From NCBI GenBank assembly GCA_001509335.1, contig LGGY01000187.1, forward strand, positions 1-5,967: a DNA stretch of 5,967 nucleotides. The letters run 5' to 3'. The notes under the pieces were generated by a model that saw only the letters and a list, made by a program, of their open reading frames with translations, had not been told where the DNA came from and made no database searches. Both the position numbers and the translations under genes were made by a program. How positions within the stretch are numbered: position 1 is the first letter of the stretch; each line of letters opens with the position of its first letter. This document shows positions 1 to 5,967 of the stretch, one piece after another. The DNA comes from Fidelibacterota bacterium 46_43 (GTDB lineage: Bacteria > Fidelibacterota > Fidelibacteria > Fidelibacterales > Fidelibacteraceae).

Positions 1-1442
1 TTGAAAGCTTCCTTCCTCTCAAACATGTATTCTCTCAAGTCGCTCCAGGGTTCGACAACGACATATCTCTCTTTGATTTTGTCTACAACTTCCGAGAGAC
101 TCGATTCCGAAAACGCCGACAAAGCAATGAGCCCGGCACCGCTAGCAGAGTTGTATTCCTGCGGACAAACCAAGAGTTCACAATCGAGCACTGTGGCGAT
201 AAGTCTAAGGAGAACCTCACTCCGGGTTCCTCCTCCAGACGCACAAATTTGGCCGGGTTCTAGTGCCGTTCTCTTTATCTCATCGCTTATCATGCTGATG
301 TCAATTGCTATGGATTCAAACAACGCAGAGAGTATACTCTCCCTGTCCGTTTCCATAGAAAGGCCGAAGAAGATCCCCTTTGCCTTTGGATCATTGAAGG
401 GTGTTCGGGCTCCCCCAAAGAAAGGCAGAAGAATTAGATTGGAAGGTCTATACTTCTTAACGTCGAAATCCCTCAAAAGAATCTCTTTTTCCGATCCCTC
501 GAGACCAAACAATCGCTCGGCTATCCAGTCTGTTAGGAGGCCCCCACAGCTCGTTGCACCTCCTATGGTAAAGGAACCGGGAGTTGCACCGGTCTCGACA
601 AATAGATCTGGAGACCATACAGGTTTCTCCAGAGACTGAATGAATATCGATGTTCCTCCTAGTGAAACCGAAACGCTACCGGGCTCTATGCAGGCATTGG
701 TAATCGCGTCGGCGCAAGCATCACCAGTTCCCGTAAATATAGTTATTCCCTCTTTCAGCCCTGTCTCCAGCGAGGCTCTGCGAGTTAGATTCCCGATTGG
801 CTCCAGTGCCCATTTCATTTCCGGGACAAGACTCGTCGATAGATCAAAACGATCAAAAGGCTCTTCGAAGAGCTCGAGGCTATCCAGGTCTATCAGATTC
901 CCGGCCGAAGCTGAGAAATAATCCATTGAGAATGACTGTGTAAGTCTAAATCCAATGTAGCCGTTCGCCGTAAGGATTCGTGAAGTACTCTTGAAAATCG
1001 CCGGCTGGTTCTCTCTTAACCAGAGAAGCTTAGGAAGAATTGACTGGCTGGAATAATCCGTATAAATTGATCTGTTTTTCTCGCGACTAAAGGATTCATT
1101 AAGAAGCTCAACCTCTTTCGAAGCACGCTGGTCTATTCCGTACATTAGCGACTTTCTCAATGGAATTCCTTCATCTGAAACGGGAAGCACACACGGACAC
1201 ATTGAACTGAGTCCGATTGCTTCAATTCTCGAAAGCGAGATCTCTTTGCCAACGATCGAAGTCAGTTTTTTGAAGTCTTCCCACCAGTTCTGAGCATCCT
1301 GTTCGGGAAACCCATCATCTGAGAATTCTTGAGGATGGTTTACCTTCGCATTTGAGATTACATGACCTTCGGCGTCTACGACAGAAACCTTGCTCGAAGT
1401 TGTTCCAATATCATATCCTGCGAAAAGCACACTTGAATTCAC
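1..1442 (-). CDS. FGGY-family carbohydrate kinase, xylulokinase-like (C-terminus cut by window edge)
   Basis: Likely an ATP-dependent cytoplasmic kinase that phosphorylates the imported sugar or a ketose made from it. My translation from GTG at 1442 gives 480 residues without a stop, so only the C-terminal end of a roughly 500-residue FGGY protein is missing. The N-terminal ribonuclease H-like ATPase motif is GYDIGTTSSKV (residues 9-19, Asp11). The sugar-side segment YGIDQRA lies at 101-107. GTGDACADA (238-246) carries the probable catalytic base Asp241. The phosphate loop SLGGTS is at 260-265, and the adenosine motif SGGGTRSE at 402-409. GTG is chosen because AAGGAG lies 12 bases upstream (a rather long spacing) and the residues before GYDIG fit the family; GTG at 1430 is a weaker alternative. 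Where xylulokinases have a GQMHG-like motif this protein has SSMCPCV (79-85), so xylulose is not a safe substrate call. Family is sure, substrate unknown. It is the last visible gene of the operon, 173 bases after the binding-protein gene. Confidence 0.93.
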   Translation of the reverse strand, partial: MNSSVLFAGYDIGTTSSKVSVVDAEGHVISNAKVNHPQEFSDDGFPEQDAQNWWEDFKKLTSIVGKEISLSRIEAIGLSSMCPCVLPVSDEGIPLRKSLMYGIDQRASKEVELLNESFSREKNRSIYTDYSSQSILPKLLWLRENQPAIFKSTSRILTANGYIGFRLTQSFSMDYFSASAGNLIDLDSLELFEEPFDRFDLSTSLVPEMKWALEPIGNLTRRASLETGLKEGITIFTGTGDACADAITNACIEPGSVSVSLGGTSIFIQSLEKPVWSPDLFVETGATPGSFTIGGATSCGGLLTDWIAERLFGLEGSEKEILLRDFDVKKYRPSNLILLPFFGGARTPFNDPKAKGIFFGLSMETDRESILSALFESIAIDISMISDEIKRTALEPGQICASGGGTRSEVLLRLIATVLDCELLVCPQEYNSASGAGLIALSAFSESSLSEVVDKIKERYVVVEPWSDLREYMFERKEAF

Positions 1443-1454
1443 TTTTGATAACCG

Positions 1455-1460
1455 CTCCTT
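1455..1460 (-). promoter_or_regulatory. Ribosome binding site of the kinase gene
   Basis: AAGGAG read on the minus strand, 12 bases before the GTG at 1442. The spacing is longer than usual, but no better Shine-Dalgarno and start pair exists ahead of the conserved GYDIGTT motif. The long spacing and GTG start suggest modest translation compared with the binding-protein gene upstream. Confidence 0.6.
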
Positions 1461-1503
1461 GAAAATCTTCTAATAGTGATTACAGCTAAAGACATTAGTT
1501 CGG

Positions 1504-1587
1504 AAAAGGAGTCTGCTAGGACAATTTGATATCCGTGTAAGCAGATATCACTTGGCTAGAAATGCCGTATCACAGCAGACTCCCTCA
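1504..1587 (-). terminator. Branched stem-loop between binding-protein and kinase genes; possible attenuator or mRNA 3'-end stabiliser
   Basis: A perfect 10-base inverted repeat, GGAGTCTGCT (1508-1517) and AGCAGACTCC (1574-1583), encloses 56 bases. In minus-strand RNA the stem can lengthen by G-U and A-U pairs at both ends to about 14 pairs, and its 3' arm runs straight into UUUU (1507-1504). Inside is a second perfect 7-base repeat, TGATATC (1527-1533) and GATATCA (1544-1550), with a 10-base loop, plus a weak GGC/GCC pairing (1554-1556 with 1564-1566), so a three-way junction can be drawn. It starts about 30 bases after the binding-protein stop. The short U tract makes it at best a leaky terminator. 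The position fits an element that lowers kinase expression or protects the abundant binding-protein transcript from 3' exonucleases. On the plus strand no T tract follows, so the minus-strand orientation is preferred. Structure seen; function inferred. Confidence 0.5.
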
Positions 1588-1615
1588 ACCATTTACCTAC
1601 ACATTCTGAAAACTC

Positions 1616-2545
1616 TTACTTGATGTACTCCTGAGCATTCGCTGATGTGATCAGCGGCGCATTCATGTATATTACCCTGACGGTGCCGATAACTTCCTCG
1701 GGACTCTTTCCTTCTACAACTATTTTGTTGATAAGATCGGCCGCTATTAACGCCGAATCTCCAAACGGCTGAAGGATCGTAGCGACTACGGCTGTGTTAT
1801 TGGCAGCTATCATCTCTATGATTCTTTCGCTACCGTCAATACCTACAACAAACATATCTTCCTGGCTGTAACCCGCTGCCCTGATCGCTAGAGATACTGC
1901 ATATGCAGGATCATCCCACGCGCACCATACTGCATCAATTTTGTCTCCGTATTTGAGAAGGTAAGACTCCATGGTTCTCTGGGCGTCTTCCACGAACCCT
2001 GCCGGGGGAAGATGGTGGACTTCCAGTACATTTATGTTTGGCTCTTCCGAAAGGACCATATCGAGTGCTTTGCCTCTGAAACGAGTTCCGTAGAACTGAT
2101 CAAATTTGAATACAATTATGTTCCCTTTGTGATTTAGTCTGTCCACAAGATATGTGGCGATCTTGGCACCCATTTCCCAGTTGTTTGTGAGAATGTCGGC
2201 AGTCAGAAGATCACTGTACTCGGAATCGATTCCAATAACTGGAATCCCAGCTTCCTTTGCGGCTGTCAACGATGATGTCAGTGAACTTGCCTGACCCATT
2301 GCAATCACAATGACATCGACTTTCTTAGAAACATAGTTCTCAACTAGATTGTTCATTGTTTCCCATGATCCGGCAGAATTTGAAACATAGATCGTCCAGT
2401 CATTATCTTTGGAGATCGCTTCAAGGTTCTTAGCGATTGTTGCCTGAGTTACCGCAGAAAGATTTGCCGCAACGAATCCGATCTCCACACTTGCACCAAC
2501 TGAAACAGCAAGAACAATTGCGAGAATTAAAACTGTTTTTTTCAT
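1616..2545 (-). CDS. Sugar ABC transporter periplasmic substrate-binding protein (RbsB-like, type I fold)
   Basis: Captures a monosaccharide-type ligand outside the inner membrane and delivers it to the permease encoded just upstream. The 309-residue protein has a Sec signal peptide: KK at 2-3, a hydrophobic core at about 4-16 and a probable signal peptidase I site after VGA (residue 18). There is no lipobox cysteine, so it should be soluble in the periplasm. The mature part follows the RbsB pattern: EIGFVAANLS at the start, DVIVIAMGQASSL (77-89), the hinge-region GIDSEYSD (105-112), TRFRG (154-158) with a ligand-type arginine, AWDDPAYA (209-216) where RbsB-like proteins have an Asn-Asp pair, and VGIDGSERII (234-243). 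The Arg and Asp pattern fits hydroxyl-rich sugars. A match to LsrB was considered and not supported. ATG 2545 is preceded by a near-perfect ribosome binding site, suggesting high expression, as usual for binding proteins. Family is secure; ligand is unknown. Confidence 0.94.
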   Translation of the reverse strand: MKKTVLILAIVLAVSVGASVEIGFVAANLSAVTQATIAKNLEAISKDNDWTIYVSNSAGSWETMNNLVENYVSKKVDVIVIAMGQASSLTSSLTAAKEAGIPVIGIDSEYSDLLTADILTNNWEMGAKIATYLVDRLNHKGNIIVFKFDQFYGTRFRGKALDMVLSEEPNINVLEVHHLPPAGFVEDAQRTMESYLLKYGDKIDAVWCAWDDPAYAVSLAIRAAGYSQEDMFVVGIDGSERIIEMIAANNTAVVATILQPFGDSALIAADLINKIVVEGKSPEEVIGTVRVIYMNAPLITSANAQEYIK

Positions 2546-2553
2546 ACTTACAA

Positions 2554-2560
2554 CACCTCC
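2554..2560 (-). promoter_or_regulatory. Strong ribosome binding site of the binding-protein gene
   Basis: GGAGGTG on the minus strand, 8 bases before ATG 2545, is the closest match to the Shine-Dalgarno consensus in the window. It fixes the start of the binding-protein gene and fits the need for an excess of binding protein over membrane components. It lies in the 25-base gap after the permease stop at 2571. Confidence 0.85.
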
Positions 2561-2570
2561 AGATGATTGC

Positions 2571-3512
2571 CTAGAAGCTCTCAGCGTTTTTGAACGACGT
2601 CAATGCAACCGCTAGAATTATGATTGCTCCTTTGGCGATGTATTGAAAGAAATATGACACTCCCATAATTACGAGACCGTTGTTTATCACTCCAATTATC
2701 AGAGCGCCGACGAATGTTCCCAAAACGTTGGGCCTGCCCACTTTTATAGCGGTCATCCCCAAAAATGAAGCTGCAATTGCGTCCATCAAGTACGCATCTC
2801 CAGCCGTTGGTTGCCCCGACCCCAATCTCGAAGCAAGGATGCATCCGGTGAAAGCCGCAAGAGCACCTGAAATAACCATTCCCACCACGCGCAGTAGTCT
2901 CACATTGATTCCAGATAGGAATGAAGCTTTTACGCTACCCCCTATTGAATACATCCATTTGCCCATCTTGGTTTTCTCCATAACGAACGCGAAAACGAGA
3001 ACGACCGCAGCCATTATGAAAACCTGAATAGGAATTCCTATCACTCTGCCTTGGGCTATCATCAGAAATGAATCCGGGAAGATCCCGTATACTTCCTGAC
3101 CCCTAGTGAACATGAAATTTATACCCGTTGCGATGGTTCCAAGAGCAAGAGTTGCTATGAATGCGGATATCTTCAAGGTGGTTATCAAGATGCCGGCAAC
3201 CACACCAAAGAGCGCTCCCATACCAACCGTTATAACTATTGAACCAACAACTCCAAACCCTCTGAGAATAAGAGAAGTCGCTATCACACCTGCGAGACTC
3301 GCAACTGAGGCAATCGACATATCGAAATCCCCTGGAATCATACACACAGTCATTCCCGTTGCTATTATGGTCAACATAGAAATATGAGAAAGTATGTTTA
3401 TTAGGTTTCTAGAAGTAAGAAAGGTATCAGTCATAACCGAGAAAAAGACGACAATCCCGATCAGGGCCAGTATCGTTCCGTACTTCTGGAAAAGTTGTCC
3501 AGCTTTATTCAC
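2571..3512 (-). CDS. Sugar ABC transporter permease (RbsC-like, BPD_transp_2 family)
   Basis: Inner-membrane channel subunit of a CUT2-type monosaccharide importer; as the only permease gene in view it probably acts as a homodimer. Counting from GTG 3521 it has 316 residues, about the usual RbsC length, with roughly 8 to 10 hydrophobic helices (near 14-31, 44-62, 67-87, 91-112, 116-136, 163-180, 211-231, 264-287 and 290-308). Family motifs are GMTVCMIPGDFDMSIAS (56-72), matching the GMTxxxxxGGIDLSVGS region, and SRLGSGQPTAG (231-241) followed by DAIAASFLG and INNGL. Start choice: GGGGAG at 3526-3521 sits 8 bases before GTG 3512, whereas GTG 3521 overlaps that motif and has no spaced site of its own. 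I therefore prefer 3512 (313 residues), with 3521 as the alternative. It overlaps the end of the ATPase gene by 8 bases (17 if 3521 is used), indicating translational coupling. The motif reads GDFDMS in place of GGIDLS, a conservative variation. Confidence 0.93.
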   Translation of the reverse strand: MNKAGQLFQKYGTILALIGIVVFFSVMTDTFLTSRNLINILSHISMLTIIATGMTVCMIPGDFDMSIASVASLAGVIATSLILRGFGVVGSIVITVGMGALFGVVAGILITTLKISAFIATLALGTIATGINFMFTRGQEVYGIFPDSFLMIAQGRVIGIPIQVFIMAAVVLVFAFVMEKTKMGKWMYSIGGSVKASFLSGINVRLLRVVGMVISGALAAFTGCILASRLGSGQPTAGDAYLMDAIAASFLGMTAIKVGRPNVLGTFVGALIIGVINNGLVIMGVSYFFQYIAKGAIIILAVALTSFKNAESF

Positions 3513-5019
3513 AATTCCCACTCCCCGTTGAAACTGTTTCGCTCAGTGCATTCTCGAGAATCGAGCTCTGGTCGAACTCTTCGCGTTTAAATTCGGCAGT
3601 GATTTTTCCAAGTCGCATTACGTATATTCTGTCTGCAACACCAAGAAGTTCCCTGATATCCGAAGAAACAAATATCACTCCACAACCTTTACTGGCTATG
3701 TCCTGCATGATTTTGTAGAACTCCGTCTTCGCCCCAACATCAATTCCCTGTGTGGGTTCATCGAAAATAAAGACTCTCGACTTTGGTCCCATAAGCCACT
3801 TTCCAAGTACAACTTTCTGCTGATTTCCACCGCTCAAGTTGGATACGATTGTCCTGAGTGAAGGGGTCTTTATCTCCAGATCCTTGGAAAGCTTTCTAGC
3901 CTTCGAGTTGACCGTCTTTGAATCTATAACTCCAAACTTCGTCAGGCTTCCCAGGAAAGGAATGGAAAGATTGTCGACAACCGACATGTCCTGCACCAGA
4001 CCCTCTCTTCTACGATCTTCAGGACAAAGGTAAACTCCGGTTCTCATTGCCCTCGATGGATTTGATATATTTGCAGGTTGGTTTTCAATGAATATTTCCC
4101 CGCTGTCGATTTCACCGGCTCCAAATATCGATTTCACAAGTTCTGTCCTACCCGAACCGACCATTCCGAAGAACCCGACTATTTCTCCCTTTTTCACTTC
4201 AAAAGAAATATCCTTCAAGCCCAGTTTCATTGAATTGAGATTAGATACTCTGAGAACTTCTTCTTCTGTGTTGTATTCCTGCTTTGGATACTGATCAGTT
4301 AAGTCCCTGTGGGTCATCAATTTGATCAAGCTTCGTGTAGATAGTTCCGAAGAAGCATAGGTCCCTTCGTAGTGCCCGTTTCTGAGAACAGTAATTCGAT
4401 CGCATAGATCGAAGACTTCGTCGAGATGATGAGAAACAAAGATCACACTGATACCGGCCTTTTTGAGATTTCTGAGAATCTTAAAGAGGTTTTCTGTATC
4501 ACTCTGAGTAATGGATGCAGTGGGTTCGTCTAGTACCAAGACCTTTGAATTCATGCTGAGGGCTCTGAGAATCTCTACCATCTTCTGCTTGGCTACACTG
4601 AGAGTTCCAACTGGGACGCGAAGGGGAACCTCAATTCCGAATTCTTCACATAGTTCCTTTGTATCGGATCTTGTCTTTTTACCCTTGAGTACAGAAAGCT
4701 TGGAAGGCTCCCGCCCAAGCCAGATGTTTTCCTCCGAAGTGAAATAGGGATCTAGGACGGTGTCCTGATAGACAACTCCTATTCCCCTTCTCAAGGCATC
4801 GGAAGGACTGCTCAGTCGCAAAGATTTTCCAAAGATCCTCATTTCGCCGGAACTCTGCTGAAAGACACCTGCAAGTATGTTTATGAGGGTAGACTTTCCT
4901 GCCCCATTTTCTCCAACAAGTCCATGGATCTCGCCTTCTTCTAGAGCAAAGTCAATATTGTCAAGAGCAACGACCCCGGGAAATTCCTTCCTGATCGAGA
5001 TCATCTCAACAATCTTCAT
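3505..5019 (-). CDS. Sugar ABC transporter ATP-binding protein with two nucleotide-binding domains (RbsA/MglA/XylG-like)
   Basis: Energises import through the permease encoded next. The 504 residues contain two fused ABC domains, the normal CUT2 architecture. Domain 1: Walker A GENGAGKST (36-44), Q-loop Gln85, signature LSVAKQ (140-145), Walker B VLVLDEP (160-166, Glu165) and switch histidine in VSHHLDE (195-201). Domain 2: degenerate Walker A GMVGSGRTE (285-293, Arg291 replacing Lys), canonical signature LSGGNQQK (395-402), Walker B VFIFDEPT (416-423) and VSSD (451-454) with serine where the switch histidine would be. Walker A of domain 1 together with LSGGNQ of domain 2 should form the one fully competent ATP site, as is typical of this family. 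The ATG at 5019 overlaps the aldolase stop as TAATG, with GGGAG 7 bases upstream inside the aldolase gene, so the two are translationally coupled. Specificity within the ribose/galactose/xylose group cannot be read from the ATPase. Confidence 0.96.
   Translation of the reverse strand: MKIVEMISIRKEFPGVVALDNIDFALEEGEIHGLVGENGAGKSTLINILAGVFQQSSGEMRIFGKSLRLSSPSDALRRGIGVVYQDTVLDPYFTSEENIWLGREPSKLSVLKGKKTRSDTKELCEEFGIEVPLRVPVGTLSVAKQKMVEILRALSMNSKVLVLDEPTASITQSDTENLFKILRNLKKAGISVIFVSHHLDEVFDLCDRITVLRNGHYEGTYASSELSTRSLIKLMTHRDLTDQYPKQEYNTEEEVLRVSNLNSMKLGLKDISFEVKKGEIVGFFGMVGSGRTELVKSIFGAGEIDSGEIFIENQPANISNPSRAMRTGVYLCPEDRRREGLVQDMSVVDNLSIPFLGSLTKFGVIDSKTVNSKARKLSKDLEIKTPSLRTIVSNLSGGNQQKVVLGKWLMGPKSRVFIFDEPTQGIDVGAKTEFYKIMQDIASKGCGVIFVSSDIRELLGVADRIYVMRLGKITAEFKREEFDQSSILENALSETVSTGSGNCE
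3521..3526 (-). promoter_or_regulatory. Ribosome binding site deciding the permease start
   Basis: GGGGAG on the minus strand lies 8 bases before GTG 3512 but abuts or overlaps GTG 3521. It therefore supports initiation at the second GTG, three codons downstream of the longest possible start. The site lies inside the 3' end of the ATPase gene. Confidence 0.65.
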
Positions 5020-5819
5020 TACTTTCTCCCGAAATACTTCGCGTAAGCTTCTTCCGCATTGATTCCTTCGTTCACAACTTCTTTCAGTGCCAAGAGCATT
5101 TCGACGGGTTTTTCATGCTGCCAGACGTTTCTTCCCATGTCAACCCCAAGAGCTCCAGCCCTAACAGCATTTTCGGCGATCTTCAGGACGTCAAGAACTG
5201 AATCCATCTTGGGGCCTCCTGCAATTACTATCGGAACTCCTGCGCTTGCTTCCACTACCTTCTCGAAGTTTTCATCACAGTAATAGGTCTTGATAATGTC
5301 TGCACCCATTTCTGCTGCTACTCTAACGGCAAGCGCAAGGTATCTCGGATCTGTCTTCATTTCTCTATCCTTGCCGATTGCGGTCACCGCTAAAACTGGA
5401 AGGCCGTAGGTCTCACATTCATCACAAAGAAGAGAGAGCTCCCTAATTGTCGAGTGTTCGTTGGGAGTTCCAACATAGATCGAAGTAGCAACGGCATCAG
5501 CAGAGAGTCTTAGAGCTTCCGTCACTGTAGTGGTAATGCTTTCCCTTGTAAGATCTTCCCCAACTATGGTTGCCGCACCACTGATCCTGAGAACAATTCC
5601 GACATGTCCATCGGGAATGTAGCAGTTCCGGAGGATTCCCTTATTGAGCATTATGGAATCTGTGTACGGTGTAAGTTTTTTCAGAACTTCTCCAGGTCTC
5701 TCAATACCATGCATCGGACCAAGAGCCATCCCGTGATCTAGCGCTAACATGATCGATTTTCCAGACTCGTTGAAAATCCTAGATAGTCTGTTTTTCTTGC
5801 CAAACAACTCACTCACCAA
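5019..5819 (-). CDS. Class I (Schiff-base) aldolase of the DhnA/LsrF family
   Basis: Cytoplasmic TIM-barrel aldolase, likely cleaving (or in the LsrF manner thiolysing) a phosphorylated keto-sugar made by the operon's other enzymes. The longest form has 266 residues, close to DhnA-type fructose-bisphosphate aldolases and a little shorter than LsrF. Visible motifs: RLSRIFN (11-17), ALDHG (26-30), NKGILRN (59-65), IYVGT (114-118), AAEMGADIIKTYY (168-180) with Lys177 the probable Schiff-base lysine, and the phosphate-binding segments IAGGPK (199-204) and GVDMGRNV (225-232). The overall wording is closest to LsrF as I remember it, but also fits other DhnA aldolases, so the substrate is not assigned. 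The start is uncertain: TTG 5819, GTG 5816 and TTG 5807 are in frame, with AAAGG at 5824-5820 and GGTGAG at 5817-5812 as imperfect ribosome binding sites. It overlaps the dehydrogenase end unless TTG 5807 is used, and its stop overlaps the ATPase start by one base. Confidence 0.9.
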   Translation of the reverse strand: MVSELFGKKNRLSRIFNESGKSIMLALDHGMALGPMHGIERPGEVLKKLTPYTDSIMLNKGILRNCYIPDGHVGIVLRISGAATIVGEDLTRESITTTVTEALRLSADAVATSIYVGTPNEHSTIRELSLLCDECETYGLPVLAVTAIGKDREMKTDPRYLALAVRVAAEMGADIIKTYYCDENFEKVVEASAGVPIVIAGGPKMDSVLDVLKIAENAVRAGALGVDMGRNVWQHEKPVEMLLALKEVVNEGINAEEAYAKYFGRK

Positions 5820-5967
5820 CCTTTATTCCGACTTTTATTGATCTGCCTTCGACGGCATCATTGAAGGCTTCCTCAAAATCCGAGAACTCGTAGATCCTAT
5901 CTGTGAAAGGTGTTAGAAGCAGCTGACCGCTATTCATTAGCGAAGTTGCGGCCGCGAAGTCTTTTGG
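5809..5967 (-). CDS. Zinc-type (MDR) alcohol/polyol dehydrogenase, C-terminal fragment (5' end outside window)
   Basis: An open frame entering from the window edge gives 52 residues, then TGA at 5811-5809. The fragment begins PKDFAAATSLMNSG and continues with LLLTPFTDRIYEFSDFEEAF and a final GRSIKVGIKVGE. This is the typical end of medium-chain zinc dehydrogenases of the threonine, sorbitol or xylitol dehydrogenase type: a helix over the cofactor domain, an LxxF-like segment, AF..A..GR and a last beta strand KVxIKV. Such enzymes oxidise a secondary alcohol with NAD(P)+, which would fit conversion of a polyol or sugar to a ketose for the kinase and aldolase encoded downstream. Catalytic zinc ligands and the Rossmann motif lie outside the window, so activity and substrate cannot be judged. 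It overlaps the aldolase gene by 11 bases if that gene starts at TTG 5819. Confidence 0.8.
   Translation of the reverse strand, partial: PKDFAAATSLMNSGQLLLTPFTDRIYEFSDFEEAFNDAVEGRSIKVGIKVGE

Noticed and set aside
1..921. Long plus-strand open frames at 1-639 and 640-921
   Set aside because: They lie antisense to the kinase gene, whose minus-strand translation has all FGGY motifs in order over 480 residues. The plus-strand products have low-complexity serine-rich content and no recognisable domain.
1443..1507. Possible separate promoter for the kinase gene
   Set aside because: No pair of -35 and -10 like hexamers at 16 to 18 base spacing is visible on the minus strand; AT-rich words such as TATTAG stand alone.
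1508..1583. 76-base segment with paired ends and an inner hairpin resembling tRNA dimensions
   Set aside because: There is no T-loop TTCRA motif, no D-loop GG pattern, no plausible anticodon arm and no CCA-like end. The outer stem is also too long for a tRNA acceptor stem.
3505..5019. Degenerate second ATP site of the ATPase (Arg in Walker A, no switch histidine)
   Set aside because: This asymmetry is the normal state of RbsA/MglA-type double-domain ATPases and is not evidence of decay.
2581..5283. Short open frames on both strands inside the permease, ATPase and aldolase genes
   Set aside because: All overlap well-supported coding regions in other frames, show no recognisable motifs, and have no convincing ribosome binding sites.
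1616..5819. Assignment of the whole cluster as an autoinducer-2 lsr operon
   Set aside because: Only the aldolase resembles an Lsr protein clearly. The binding protein has Arg155 where LsrB has its Asp-Gln pair (the DQ at 149-150 is offset), there is one permease gene, and the kinase is of another subfamily.

Overview
The window is one strand of a carbohydrate uptake and catabolism operon. All six genes lie on the minus strand and read from high to low coordinates. Protein wording (a soluble Sec-secreted binding protein, a CUT2-type transporter with a single permease gene, a YGID-type FGGY kinase), frequent AGA/AGG arginine and ATA isoleucine codons, and moderate GC suggest a Thermotogota bacterium, perhaps Mesotoga or Kosmotoga-like. 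That placement is from memory of family style and is only moderately secure.

Layout in transcription order: (1) the last 52 residues of a zinc-type medium-chain (MDR) dehydrogenase, 5967-5809, cut by the window edge; (2) an LsrF/DhnA-like class I aldolase, 5819-5019; (3) a double-domain sugar ABC ATPase, 5019-3505; (4) its permease, about 3512-2571; (5) a periplasmic sugar-binding protein, 2545-1616; (6) after a 173-base gap holding a strong branched inverted repeat, an FGGY carbohydrate kinase, 1442 to beyond position 1, lacking only its C-terminal end. Genes 1 to 4 overlap by a few bases each, and gene 5 follows 25 bases later behind the best ribosome binding site of the window. No promoter is visible; it should lie upstream of position 5967.

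Working model (inference): the binding protein captures a monosaccharide or polyol in the periplasm, the ATPase and a permease homodimer import it, the dehydrogenase oxidises it (or an intermediate), the kinase phosphorylates it, and the Schiff-base aldolase splits the phosphorylated ketose into central-metabolism fragments. The aldolase resembles LsrF and a kinase is present, so an autoinducer-2 (lsr) operon was considered. However, the binding protein has the arginine/aspartate pattern of ordinary sugar-binding proteins and does not look like LsrB, there is one permease gene instead of LsrC plus LsrD, no LsrG or LsrR is in view, and the kinase is not LsrK-like. The substrate is therefore unknown. 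The points most worth a second look are this gene combination, the unusual kinase subfamily, and the structured RNA element between the binding-protein and kinase genes.
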